From the NCBI GenBank assembly GCA_030544215.1, contig JARZZO010000011.1:5380001-5444000 (forward strand): DNA of 64,000 bases. The letters run 5' to 3'. Below, in pieces: positions 41,601 through 52,702 of this stretch. Each line of letters opens with the position of its first letter. Position 1 is the stretch's first letter. Origin of the DNA: Zantedeschia hybrid cultivar (Eukaryota; Streptophyta; Magnoliopsida; Alismatales; Araceae). The notes under the pieces were generated by a model. It was not told the DNA's origin. It was given only the letters and a program-made list of their open reading frames with translations, and did not search any database. Position numbers and translations under genes: made by a program.

Positions 41601-44600
41601 TTATTTTTCTATTTGTCACAGTTGTGGCTTTGATTGCTCTCCTCATGCTTCTATGATATTTTGGGTAGTCTATAAAGATCTGGTCACACACACACAGAAG
41701 TTCCTACAAGATGCTCATCATTAAAGATCTCATGCATTGTCGTAGGTGCAGAATCTGTAGAACATGCTTTTCAGGTGTTTATGTAGACCAAGTTATATTG
41801 CATTGTTTCAGTTAATGGAACTTCCATTTTGAGAAACATCGATGTGATTTATTTCATAAACAAGAAACAAACTAATATTGTACAATCCTGCCTCTTAGTG
41901 GCTTCGGATTTCTAATGAATCTGAACAATACATCAAACAGTCAATCATATGCATCTAGTCATGGTGGTTGAGTGGTAATCTGCAGCTGCGACATTTTTGT
42001 GTGATCTATTATGTAGGTCTCATCACTGGAGAACAGTACATCTGTTGTGGACAAATGAACTGAACGTAAGTGGTCACTGATATTGGAAAGAAACTATCAT
42101 TTCTTTTTCGATTCACATGAACACAATCCCAAAAAGAGTTTTTCTGTGTTGGGTGGGTTATGTAAGTTCACCATAGATGAATCTTCTACTATTCCTTTAC
42201 AATCGCAAGAAGAGGGAAGGGGATTGCGTCTTGCTATTGTCTACGGTTTGGTTGTTGGACATGTTAAGAGATTTATCAGTCACTAAACTTCAGGTTCCTT
42301 TTCTTTTGCAAGCCAGCTATCCAGATAACCCTCCTATTGTTTTCAAATATATATATTGCATAAAGGTGAAGTTTTCTTTCCTTTTGCATGCCAGCTATCC
42401 AGATATACCTCTAAATATATATATTGCATAAAGGCATGCCGATGTGTGCAGATGTGGCCCTCAAGTTTGGTGCCATCGACTTCCATCACAGCATCACAAA
42501 AAATATTATTTTCTAAGGATCCAACTTTTTATCCAACTGAAATACCCTTTCAAAATGGCTAGTAGACAAATCCCTCATTGTCCTTTTATGAAGAGTATTT
42601 TAACCTTTTCAATATTTGGTTAGAGGTTGACAAAAGTGCAGTTACGGGGAAATCAGGTTGTAGGGGCATATCTTCTTACATTGCTATGCCAGAAGTCAAT
42701 ATTTGTGAATGCATGCTTGTAATGGCACATGCATTTACACATGAAAAGGAGGATGTTTTATCGTTTACACTTTCTGGGATTTCAGTGTGTACAACATTGT
42801 TTGAAAAGGCAGCGCCTCAGGGCACTAAGGCATACGCCTCAAGGCAAGGCGTTAGAAAAAGCCTTGAGGCTTGTGCCTCAAGGTGTTTACCTGAGGCTTA
42901 CTCCTTTTGTTAAATTGAGGCATGCGCCTCATGTTATTTACTTAAGGCTTACGCCTTGGGTAAGATAATGAGATGCTTTAAGGTAGATCTAAGACTTATC
43001 TCCTTTATTGTTTTTAAAACATGATTCAATGATGACAATTCTATTAAATATACAAAAGAAGAGGATTTAAACTGAACCCAACTCTTCTACTTCCAACACC
43101 AAAAGAGAGGACAGTAATTGTGACGGTTCATGCTTCAATGCCAACTAGTACTCCATGGCTTTCACCCCATAGTTCATTTGTATAGGCCCTATCATTAAGT
43201 TGAAATAGTATTACCAATGATGAATCAATATTATTTATTTTTTTTTCATAATTTTGACACCCTTTCCTAAAATAGTGAGGTTTACACCTTGTAAGGCTTT
43301 TGAAAAATGCCTCATGACCACCTCAAGCCCTTTTAAACTATGGTACAACCTCAAAATGATGATGTACTTATGCATCTCTTAAAGGCTTAAGGTCTTGTAG
43401 GAGGATGGTGCATCATGCTATATAGTTAAAGGCGAGAGGCCACTGAGGCGACCAAGGGTTTGCCTCAGCCTCAAATGCCTAGGCGATCACCTAGGCATTT
43501 GAGGTGATGTGCTCTCTCATAAATCATCATGAAGGAGGAAAATGACAATAAAAGGAAAATAAAGAAAACATCCAATATAATCATATGTAAGACTTTGAGA
43601 AGCACTGATCATGTCCAACATGTCATGTCCTAAGACCATCTACTACTCATACAAGTATTGGATGGTCTTAGAAGTGATCAAAATAAGAAAAAAATTAACA
43701 TCATGTGAGAGAAAAAGGGTATTGGACATTGTTAAAAGAAGCAATAGCCACTTTGGAATCGTTAAGAATAAGAAAAAGTAATATTACATAATTAAAAAAG
43801 AAACAAATATTTGGCATAGACACATAGGCAAGTGCCATTATTTAAAAAGGCAATGTCTCAGGGCACTGAGGCATACACCTCAAGGCAAGGTGCTGGGAAA
43901 ATGCCTTGAGGCTTGCACCTTAGGCTGTTTACTTAAGGCTTACACCTTTTGTTAATTGAGGCATGCACCTCATGCCATTTACTTAAGGCGTATGCCTTGA
44001 GGCGGTAAAACAATGAGATGCTTAAGGTAGATCTAAGGTTTCTGCTGCCTTTATTGGTTTTAAAATATGATTCAATGATGACAACTCTACTAGATAAACA
44101 AAATAAAAGGATTTGAATTGAACCTAGCTCTTCTAGTTCCAACACCAAAAAAAAGGGCAATACTTGTGACAGTTCATGCTTCGATGCCAACTAGTAGTCC
44201 ATGGCTTTCACCCCATAGTTCATTTGTATAGGCCCTATGATTAGTTGAGATAGTATTATCGATGACAAATCAACAATATATAATTTTCTTTGATATTTTT
44301 AACACCCTTTTCCTAAATTAGTGAGGCTTAAAAGCAAGTACTTCAAATTTTCATTTGAGAACCATTGCAGTAGTCAATCAATCTTGGTCCAACATACTGA
44401 TATATGACTATGATAAGAGCCAAGAAAGTTTGAAAAGTTTGAAGGCACATGTGCATGCTAATTTGTCAGTGTTGGATTTAGTTTTGGAAAAGTTTGAACA
44501 TTCAGGCTTATTTTCAAATGTACATCCGTCTTTTTTCATTTCCCCCCCGTTAGGACAACTATGCAAAATGGTCATGACACTAGGTTGCTGTTCGGGTGGT

Positions 44601-47084
44601 AAAGTTTGATACATTTAAGTTGATCAAGGAAACCCTTGTTTGTTTCCATCCAATTTAAAATGTTAAGTTACCAGTTATTGTAGTGTGCAATAAATTGAGT
44701 TGCTGAGGATATCAGTTACACATCTTCCACTAGGTTATCACTCTTTATATCTTGCAGAGAATCAGATAAGGTTTAGCCTTAGCATGCATGCCAACTAATG
44801 TTTTCTTGACAATTAACATCTGGACTGAACTATCTATCCTTCTGATCAATGCTGCTTAATCCAGAAAATTTTGAAACAACAGATATAATATTGTCATGAA
44901 CGGGTTTAGAATAATGTCTCCTGCTACATATTTTTGCTTATTTGGCTAGACGTCCCTAAATGAGGCTTATAGTTAAGTTTATTTAATTCTAATTATTATA
45001 TAGGTCAGCACATGTGGATTTCCCCCTTTGGAAGACAGGGAGACATCTCTTTCTTTGCTGATGGGAGTTGACTTTTTTGGTGGCGGCATACTTTCAGCAG
45101 AAGAAACGGTATCCTCCAGCCAGCCTTATTCATTCTTGATCTTAGATTATCTGAACTTGTTGCTTATATGTTTTCTTTTCCTGTAACTTTTACTAGCTTC
45201 AATTATCAGCCCTGGAAAAGAAGGCAGTCAATGACATGTTTGTCATCCTCTCTGATGTTTGTTTGGACAACGATGAGGTAATGTCTGAGATCCCTTGACT
45301 AATATGTATTAACTTTTTAGGTATTTGCAAATTCAATCTCCTTATAATTGTGTTTACATTAAACATAATACATTAGAGAGGGTTTTTGTGAGTATTATGA
45401 TATGGTGACATTAAAAATAATACAAAAAAGACTGTTAATTCTGCAAATAATTTTTTAAGGAGGATATATTTACTAAAAAACTGTTAATTCCGCAAATATT
45501 TTTTTAAGATGGGTATATTTACTAAAATCCCTTTATTTTTCATTTATAACTATCATTTTATGTTTTCTGTAGTAAAGACTATGGAAAAGTTAGGTGTGGT
45601 CTTGGATGGCTATGAAAATGTGGACGTGGTGCCCTCTTTGTTCGTTTTAATGGGGAATTTCTGCTCTAGGCCCTGTAACCTTTCCTTCCATTCATTCTCC
45701 TCTCTCAGGTGTGGGCCCTGCAACCTTATGTTTTTTTTAGGATAACATGGCTGAATGGTCGATGTGCCATATTTTATATTCTTCATGCTCTGTAATAACC
45801 GGTGGAACAATTACAGAATGAAGTTTCGGAAGCTCGGAGAAATGATTGGATCCCATCAACGACTAAAAGAGCACAGTCGCTTCCTGTTTATTCCAGGCCC
45901 TGATGATGCAGGTCTTCTTGATTTGGTTTCATGCTTTTAGCTTTGTTACATTTCCTCGAGTGGCACGCGAACTATTTTTCTGAGTGTGGTATCCGGTTAT
46001 CTCAATGTTGTCCGAATAATCCCATTGAAATTTCTGAGATAATCTTTGTCGTTGTTGACTTAGGTGAATATGTGAGATTGAACAACTCTTTTTTCCTACC
46101 TTAGGTCCGTCAACGGTTTTACCAAGGTGTGCTTTACCAAAATATTTGACTGAAGAGCTTCAAAATCACGTTCCTCATGCCATATTTTCCAGTAATCCCT
46201 GCAGGTCAGACTCAATGCTGCTATACGGTAAAACACAGTATCAAGCTAAAGAGCAGGATCTGTTTATAGGGTTCAACTATTTGGGGTCATATTACGCGAT
46301 GAACTTCTTTGCGCAGGATTGTTTTGAGTTAATTACATTTAATTGAACGATTTTATTTCTTTTGTAATGAGCTTGCTTTCCAAATAAACTTATATGAGAT
46401 CGTTTTGCTGGGAATTCAGAATAAAGTTTTACACCCAAGAAATAGTCTTTTTCCGGCATGATCTGCTTTATAGAATGCGCCGTTCCTCTTTGATACCTCC
46501 ATCTACAGAAGAGACCAGTGATCCATTTGAGCATGTGAGTACCAATTTCCCTTTTCACCCTAAAGAATTCTAGTGTTTGGAAGGGCAGCGGATGCTAATT
46601 GGATGGAATTTTGCAGCTTGTGGCTACCATAACTCACCAAAGTCATCTGTGCCCGTTGCCTCTCACTGTGCAGCCCATCATCTGGAACTATGACCACTGC
46701 TTGCGCTTGTATCCGACCCCACACACGGTACCACTGGCCTACTAAATCATGACCACTTAGGAGTCGTTTGGTCTGACATAAAATACCATAAAACACTGTT
46801 TTTACGTCAAACATGGCATTTTACAGCATTTTATGGTGTTTTACGTCAGACCAAAGAGCACCTTAATGCATCATGACATGTTTGACACAGTTGCTACATT
46901 CTTTAGGTTGTAACCTTCTCTCTGAATCTTCATGCAGATAGTGTTGGCGGACAAAAGTGAGCAGAAAGCTTTCAAATATACAGGAATCACATGTTTCAAC
47001 CCTGGTTCTTTCTCTAATGACAGCACCTTTGCAGCGTACCGCCCTTGCACCCAAGAAGTTGAGCTTTCTGCCTTAGAAAGCTGA
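38649..47084 (+). CDS. DPB2: DNA polymerase epsilon subunit B (subunit 2), 13 exons
   Basis: Exons: 38649-38814, 38917-39094, 40132-40285, 40417-40548, 41121-41198, 45004-45108, 45197-45277, 45578-45708, 45817-45911, 46105-46204, 46420-46534, 46617-46727, 46938-47084. All join in frame to 530 codons and a stop, close to the usual plant length. Residues about 8-75 match the Dpoe2NT helical domain (RRFKIRGYTLKVEAVEEAL, DAEDEALDLLLDEI). The C-terminal half is the catalytically inactive phosphoesterase domain of B subunits: FFGGGIL, MFVILSDVCLD, RFLFIPGPDDAGPSTVLPR, IFSSNPCR, LPLTVQPIIWNYDHCLRLYP, FNPGSF. The protein binds the catalytic subunit in the nucleus for leading-strand synthesis. All introns are GT-AG except the fourth, which is AT-AC. 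No damage seen; exon bounds are inferred by eye. Confidence 0.95.
40549..41120 (+). other. DPB2: AT-AC (U12-type) intron 4 of DPB2
   Basis: The intron begins ATATCCTTG, which matches the minor-spliceosome 5' consensus ATATCCTTT at 8 of 9 bases. It ends CCTAACAC. TTCTTTAAT at 41103-41111 matches the branch consensus TTCCTTAAY at 8 of 9, with its branch A about 10 bases from the end. Joining GCA to AAA keeps the frame and gives VPIDLSNA-KITSGFFVENT, which fits the protein family. No GT-AG pair gives this join. Confidence 0.88.
42804..43292. repeat. Direct repeat, copy 1, in DPB2 intron 5
   Basis: Starts AAAAGGCAGCGCCTCAGGGC, with many GCCTCA/TGAGGC words, then an AT-rich part with CCATGGCTTTCACCCCATAG. 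The copy at 43843-44333 matches throughout with scattered changes, about 1,040 bp downstream. Confidence 0.85.
43469..43504. repeat. Perfect inverted repeat in DPB2 intron 5
   Basis: CCTCAAATGCCTAGG and CCTAGGCATTTGAGG are separated by CGATCA. The words resemble those in the flanking direct repeats. Confidence 0.9.
43843..44333. repeat. Direct repeat, copy 2, in DPB2 intron 5
   Basis: Partner of 42804-43292. Several CpG sites of copy 1 read TG or CA here (GCGCCTCA in copy 1, TGTCTCA here), as expected from decay of methylated cytosines. Confidence 0.85.
46760..46862. mobile_element. Tourist-like MITE (103 bp) in DPB2 intron 12
   Basis: Starts GGAGTCGTTTGGTCTGAC and ends, reverse-complemented, GGTGCTCTTTGGTCTGAC. 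The inverted repeats run about 35 bp (TAAAATACCATAAAA). TTA flanks both sides (46757-46759 and 46863-46865). A TTA duplication with GTTTGG termini is the PIF/Harbinger (Tourist) pattern. Confidence 0.82.
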
Positions 47085-49590
47085 TGCCAGAAAGAGGCAA
47101 CAATTCACTTATTTGACTACTCAGCTGAGTTTAACTGATGCAATTTGTGGGCTCTAACTTGAGCCGGACCAGCTGCGTGCACAAGACGCTGCCAATGCTG
47201 GACCCAGCAGGGTACACGCCAGAATCACACAGCAGCGAAGGTCAAGGATTCCTGTGACACTCAACTTGGTCAGCTTCCAAAGTGGTGAACTTGCTTCCAG
47301 CTTCCAAAGTGGTGAACTTGCTTCAGGATTTATTTATTGACATCATCGATTTTAAAGTCGGTTAATGAAGAAATGAGTTGTCACGCAGGTACAGATCCTG
47401 CTTGGATTTGATGTTTAAAATGCTGAATTCTGCTGTATCTCCTCCCAATCACCCCACTTTACAGGATATTCACAGCATTTGGATTGGTGTAAAATAAGTA
47501 AATGAAATCCCACTGGGCTATTGTCAGCCTATGTAGCCACTGTTTTGCAAAAGGCTTTGTATGCACTGATTTATAAACCCAGCAATCTTAGAATCTTCTG
47601 ACCTTCACTATTTTATGTCAAGCCAAATGGCTCCCAAGTTCTGTTTCTCTTCCCTTTTCCACAAATGCGCTGTAACATTTGATTGGTTCAAGTGCGTCGT
47701 CACCTGTCAACCTGGAGATTGTCAGCACATCGTGGAAAAGTTCAGTTTGGTCCAGTTAAATTTTCGGTCTCCCTTTGCATCCGTACGAGCACCATCGTCA
47801 GGAAAATTCCAAGAAACCTCACAGCCGCCACGGCCATAATATTTATTAAGAAATATTTTAATCGTCTGTTTTCGAGAAGTTTAACCAGAATCTACTTTTA
47901 GAGTTACTGGACAGTGATAAAGATGGGAGAATGCCAGGTAGACGGAAAATGTTTCTAGTTTTTCTTATTACGTGAGTACATGAGGTAGGTTCTCATCACT
48001 AATTACTTCTTGACAATTTTGCAAAGAAGTCTTGGGTTCTTTCTTTGAGAGGATAAAAAAATTGGGTAAGATTTTTCGTCACGGTAGCATTACTCATAAA
48101 CTTGGATAATGTTAACATGACAGAAACTTTCTCAACTTTTCTTATCTAGTTAAAGTTTGTGAATGTGAGAAGTCAACATTTTAAAATATTATTATATTTT
48201 TATCTGATAATTTTTAAAAAACTCTTTCTCTTAAATTCCTCTTTTTGAGGGGATAAGAAAAGTAGATAATATTTCCCGTCATATTAGTAGTGCTTATAAA
48301 GATACTTTTTGTATCCGGCTAATTTTAGATGATAAAAGGAATGTATCTAGTTTTGAATCCAATTATTCATCCAATGAACTTTTGCCTAACTAAGCTGTTG
48401 ATTGCATCTATTTTTACCACTTTCGGTTTTCTCTTGTTTATACATAAAATATCAATTTCATACACACCTTATTTGCATATACATCATCCACACTACTCTC
48501 TTGATTCCCATTGTTCATTCACTTATTTATGAAACTCATTTTCACACATCTCACATGTTTAATAGAAAGAGATTCTGTGAGCTATCCAGTTTGAAAGAAT
48601 TTACAGATAATTTTAGAGGATAAAGACATACAAAGTACATATTACATCAAGGATAAGGATGCATGCTTTCTTCCAAGGATAGAGATAAGGATAAAACTAA
48701 TATTCAATGTGATAAGTATCCTCTACATCCCTAGTCACGTGTATACGTACGTGTGTGTGCACATCTTCTAGGTTGTGTTTGATAACTTGCCTAATCGCTG
48801 TTGGTGAAGATGAAGATGTTGCCATCTGAAGAGAGATGAATCGATAGATGTCCTTCCCTCCTTTTTCTTCCTTGCTTACTCCAAGAAGGGGAGCTTTAAC
48901 AAACCACCTCCTCTATAAACTAGAGTAGGATGCCAAGTAAAAAAAGGCCGCTCCTAAATATCCATTCTTATTCGAAGCTTATAGGACACATGATGATGTA
49001 AACTTTAAAACAAAGATAAGGATATTATCCTTGTTCTCTTTATTTAGGATAAAAAAAGAAAATAATATTTTGCATCCTTTAATCCAACTATTCATCCTTT
49101 TATATTAAGAGTACTGTATATACTATAATATACGATTTGGTACTTTTGTTTATATTAGAGAGTTATGTTAATTCTGATTATTGGACTTGTCTTAATCGAT
49201 TATCTGTTATCTGTTTATTTGATTGGTGTCTTAATTTTAACTTTGATTATAAAGTCTTAGTAAATTGATTTTCTTCTTAGCTTACCTTCGATTACTGACT
49301 TCTTTTTATTCTTTTAACCGATTATCTAGGACTTAGAATTTTTAAGTTCTCTCAAATCTTCCTACTGATCATTGTCATAATTTTAAGGGTTTTCTATTCT
49401 GTTTATATTAACTAAATTTGATCTAATCTAATTTAATTAAACTAATTTAATCATGTAAAACCCAGAGTGTTACACATATCGACGGGACCAGACTCCTTAT
49501 ATAAAATATTTTAATATATAAATTTATACTTAAAAATAAATTTTGTTGCCAATGTATTTTTTTTAATGTAAAAGAGGATGATCCAGTTGA
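47085..49590. other. DPB2 3' untranslated region and unassigned DNA
   Basis: The first few hundred bases are probably the 3' UTR; they include a 24-bp duplication (CAGCTTCCAAAGTGGTGAAC) near 47270-47320. The rest is AT-rich with no recognised gene. Confidence 0.4.
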
Positions 49591-49629
49591 TGATCCCCGA
49601 CCTCGACAGTGATGCCCAGAACTCTCCCA

Positions 49630-49960
49630 TTCAGTCGAGGACGCCTTCGTAGCTATCATGAGACAAGACAGGCCTGGCTGTGTTCGTTGTGCGGGCAGGG
49701 CTGAGACATTCGACAGTTGGTACGGCAGGAGAAAGGGATCGAGCTCTTCGGACGGCTACCACACCAAGCTCCAGTAGTTGGAGCAGCAGCTGTAGGCACA
49801 GAGCTGACAGATAGAGGAGTTGCACGCACAACACGTTGAGGAAAGGAGCGCATACTAGAAGGAGATGGAGGATATGCGCGCACAAATGGCGCAGATGCGA
49901 TCCCTCATGGAGCAGCTGGATAAGGTAGACATCGCACGGGTACATTGCTTCTGAGCATCA
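49630..49960 (+). pseudogene. En/Spm-type protein C-terminal relic
   Basis: This is the coding part of the CACTA remnant. It has at least four in-frame stops, mostly where Gln codons (CAG to TAG) are expected in the coiled coil. Open frames on the opposite strand (49631-49945) are shadows of this region. Confidence 0.65.
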
Positions 49961-50329
49961 TGGGGTTGGGGATGGGGTTGATGGGTCTGGAGATGATTTT
50001 GATGATGGATGACGCGGAGGAGGTGGAGTAAACATTATATTGTTATTTCTTGAGAGATACTTTGTATTTGTGTATGGATAATTTATATTTATTTTTTAAA
50101 TTTTTGTATGGCAATTATATTGATTTCTTGTGATAATTTGTGTGAATTTTGTTGACTTATTGTACATATTTCTTACAGATATTTATGATTTTGTACAGAA
50201 TTAATGTGTTAAATATCTCTTTAATAAAATATATTTATATTTTTTTAATTAAGGATTTGTAAATCGCTTGAACCATCTTCACATATATATTTTTTAATTT
50301 TAAAAAGTTGATACGTGGACGGCTCAAGC

Positions 50330-50675
50330 CGTCAACTTACATATGTAGACGACTTGCGTGGTCTACATATAACATCCATGTATTAGCCATCTACGTATGT
50401 ATATAGATGGCTCCTAAGCCGTCTACATATGGTATGCGTATACGGCTGCAAAGTCGTCTACATATATACATAAACGGCTAGGCAGCCGTCTATATATGTA
50501 TGTAGACAACTATGGAGCTGCATATGATACTTTTGTAGATGAATTTTTATGCCGTTTACAATTTTTTGCCAACAAAGCTTTTGTAGACAGTGCTGAATAG
50601 TCATCTACAAAATCCTTTGTAGATAGTTTTTTATTTTTAATAGATGGCCCCTAGCCGTCTACAGATCCTACATCT
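50330..50675. repeat. CACTA subterminal repeat array
   Basis: At least eight imperfect copies of GTAGACGGCT or its complement, spaced 20-50 bp, in both orientations. Confidence 0.75.
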
Positions 50676-50689
50676 CTTGTAATGTCAAT

Positions 50690-51578
50690 TACAAGACTAA
50701 TGCTAAGTGATTATTTGTTTATCTGTCAATTAGTTTGGTACCTTATTTAATCTTTGATTGCAAGACTTATTTATTTTCGATTATCAGTTTAACTTAGTTC
50801 GATTATTTGACTTATTTTAAATCGATTATTATTTAATTTTAAGTCGATTACGAAGCTTATGTTAAATATTAATTTTAATTATAGAAGTCTTTATCAATTA
50901 CCTGAGTATGCTTTGGCCTGCCTAATCATTGATTTGAGACTTAACTATTTTTTGAGTCCTCTTCCTCTAAGAATCTGCTACATTTACAATGAATTATCTG
51001 TCCATTTAACTAAAATTCAATTTAATCATCCTAAAATCTGGGGTGTTACACAAACAACAAAAGTCATGAAGAGTCACACGGACACATGAATATGAATTCC
51101 TTAATGAAAAATTAAGATTTAACAAATAAGTTAAAACTGCAAAAGTACGATGAGACTTAGGTGATCGTGGATAATTTGTAATTGATAAAATTAATAAACA
51201 ATTTTCTTTTTTATTAATTAATTGCATAATTAGTCGATCTATTAATTTTTTGGAGGACTAAACATCTTCTAAAAGAATATCACACAATATTTGGCAACAC
51301 ATGATATACCCACGTCCATTCTATTAAGGAAGGTCGTCATCTAGTACTCCCCGCTTCTCAAGCCCGCGCGCAAACCAACCCAAACCACCACCTGGTTTTC
51401 TTCCATAAACCGTGTGGGAAGCGGGAAGGAAGGAAAACCGCGTTTGTGGGGGACGGGGCGGAGGTGCGCGCGCGCTTCTCCGACCGCCCGAACCTCCCAT
51501 GGAAACTACCCCGGCTTGCGCGAGGGTTTCCATGGGTAGTTGTCGGCGCCGGCGGGCGGGAGGCTACGTGGAAGAAAC

Positions 51579-51600
<22 letters not shown>
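50690..51600. other. Unassigned AT-rich DNA and upstream region of the small gene
   Basis: 50690-51055 resembles 49150-49485 in word content (CGATTATCTG..., TTTAATCAT...GTGTTACA) and may be its partner in an old LTR-like pair split by the CACTA insertion. From 51340 the DNA becomes GC-rich toward the gene at 51705. Confidence 0.4.
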
Positions 51601-51609
<9 letters not shown>

Positions 51610-51620
51610 TTCCTATAAAT
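51581..51620 (+). promoter_or_regulatory. (CT)n tract and TATA box before the 69-aa gene
   Basis: A (CT)12 run (51581-51604) is followed by TATAAAT at 51614-51620, about 85 bp before the start codon. Confidence 0.65.
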
Positions 51621-51704
51621 GAGTAAGAGTACGGCGCGGGTACTCTCCTGCTCACAACTCTCTCTTCTCCAAGCCCCTGGTGTAGACTACCTGCAGGGTG
51701 TTTC

Positions 51705-51914
51705 ATGGCGCCAACTGCAGAAGCCGCCGGGCGGGCCACCGCCGGGTCACGCCGGAGGCCGACGCAGCTGGTCCATCCCCGTTACGTGCCCAAGCGGGGA
51801 AGAGTCCTGCGGGGCATCCTCAGAAGGGCCTTCAGCGCTCTCTTCTTTGGAGCCACCACCGGGAAGGTGGACGCGGCCGCCATCGCCTGCGAGGCAGCGA
51901 AGCCCGGGCGCTGA
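51705..51914 (+). CDS. Small basic plant protein (69 aa), function unknown
   Basis: A single-exon frame whose start context is TTTCATGGCG. The product is rich in Arg and Ala. Its middle, HPRYVPKRGRVLRGILRRAF (residues about 24-43), contains a PKRGxV motif followed by a short amphipathic helix. I recall that arrangement from very small uncharacterised plant proteins carrying PKRGQVK-type motifs. No signal peptide or full membrane segment is present; SALFFGA is weakly hydrophobic. A TATA box and (CT)n leader lie at suitable distances. GC content is high compared with the surroundings. Other frames overlap here (51619-52030), but they are longer only because GC-rich DNA lacks stops. Confidence 0.62.
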   Translation: MAPTAEAAGRATAGSRRRPTQLVHPRYVPKRGRVLRGILRRAFSALFFGATTGKVDAAAIACEAAKPGR

Positions 51915-52468
51915 GAAGAACGGATAGAGAGAAAAGGGCAGGGCTTGGTGGGAAGAATGGGCAGACCTTGGGTGGGTGGGCATGGTGGTGGAAATTAAAG
52001 ACATGCCTTGGAGTAGTATCTAGCGTATAGTCCTGTGTTCTGTCCCACCCTCTCCTCATTCATTCATTTCTAGGGAGCAATAGCATCTAATAGCGTGCCC
52101 CTTAGGGACCCAGATTGGTTGAAAGGATTGGAATGTGGGAGAGGTGAATTCTAGAGGATCCAGACTCATTCTAGAGGTTTGATTGCATTTATTTGTTTAG
52201 TTTAGAACTTCACATGTCCTAGGTGATGGCTGATGATGAGCTGCCTTGAACTGTTGTCATCTTCTCTTCCACTCCTTATAGCGAATAAAGTTGCAGTATT
52301 ATGCTTGACTTCTTAGAAAGTAAGGAAACATGGTGAAGGAGAAGGCTCCGGACCTTGTGCATGGAATTGTGTACTCTGAAGTCACTAACTGCATGGACAT
52401 GGTTACACTTTATGCTTTCACACACGCAAAGCCATGGTCGGGTTAGCTGACCTATCTATTTCAAGACC

Positions 52469-52480
52469 AAGTACATCTTT
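52469..52480. repeat. Left target duplication of the second SINE
   Basis: AAGTACATCTTT here and again at 52691-52702, a perfect 12-bp match. Confidence 0.9.
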
Positions 52481-52690
52481 TTTTTTTTGGGATCATGTAA
52501 TACAGTGGTCAGACTGTAAAAAGGAACTAGATTTGAAATCCACCTAGTCTCCATAGGGAGAAACAAATGCACAACACATTCCACTCCAAACCAAGTAAGA
52601 ATTCCCTGTTCCGTGTTCCAGCAGGAATTGACCCACTCCGTTTGAGGAGAGGGTGTGATGTCCATTGCGCCAGTAAATGGGGGACAGACT
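52481..52690 (-). mobile_element. tRNA-derived SINE (210 bp)
   Basis: The minus strand has an A box (TGGCGCAATGG) near its head and a B box (GGGTCAATTCC) about 40 bases on, and ends in an A tract (plus-strand T run at 52481-52488). A perfect 12-bp duplication flanks it. Confidence 0.88.
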
Positions 52691-52702
52691 AAGTACATCT
52701 TT

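Larger units (their letters stand above)
41199..45003 (+). other. DPB2: Long intron 5 of DPB2 (3.8 kb)
   Basis: Regular GT...AG ends. It holds the paired repeats at 42804-43292 and 43843-44333 and a 15-bp-arm hairpin at 43469-43504. All other introns of the gene are at most about 1 kb. Confidence 0.85.
49600..50684 (+). mobile_element. CACTA (En/Spm) transposon remnant, right end
   Basis: 49630-49960 translates, through stops, to a plant En/Spm (Transposase_24-like) C-terminus: a RQDRPGCVRCAGRAETF segment, then GSSSSDGYH and a Gln/Glu-rich coiled coil (MEDMRAQMAQMRSLMEQLD). 50330-50675 is packed with GTAGACGGCT/AGCCGTCTAC words in both orientations, the subterminal repeats of CACTA elements. 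The sequence ends TCTCTTGTAATG, one base away from the usual CTTGTAGTG terminus. The left end and main transposase are missing. Confidence 0.75.

Noticed and set aside
49631..49945. Minus-strand frame of 104 codons
   Set aside because: It is opposite the En/Spm coiled-coil relic, whose plus-strand translation is recognisable.
51619..52030. Frames of 102 and 110 codons overlapping the 69-aa gene
   Set aside because: They have no coherent composition, and one starts far upstream near the TATA box. GC-rich DNA without stops explains them.
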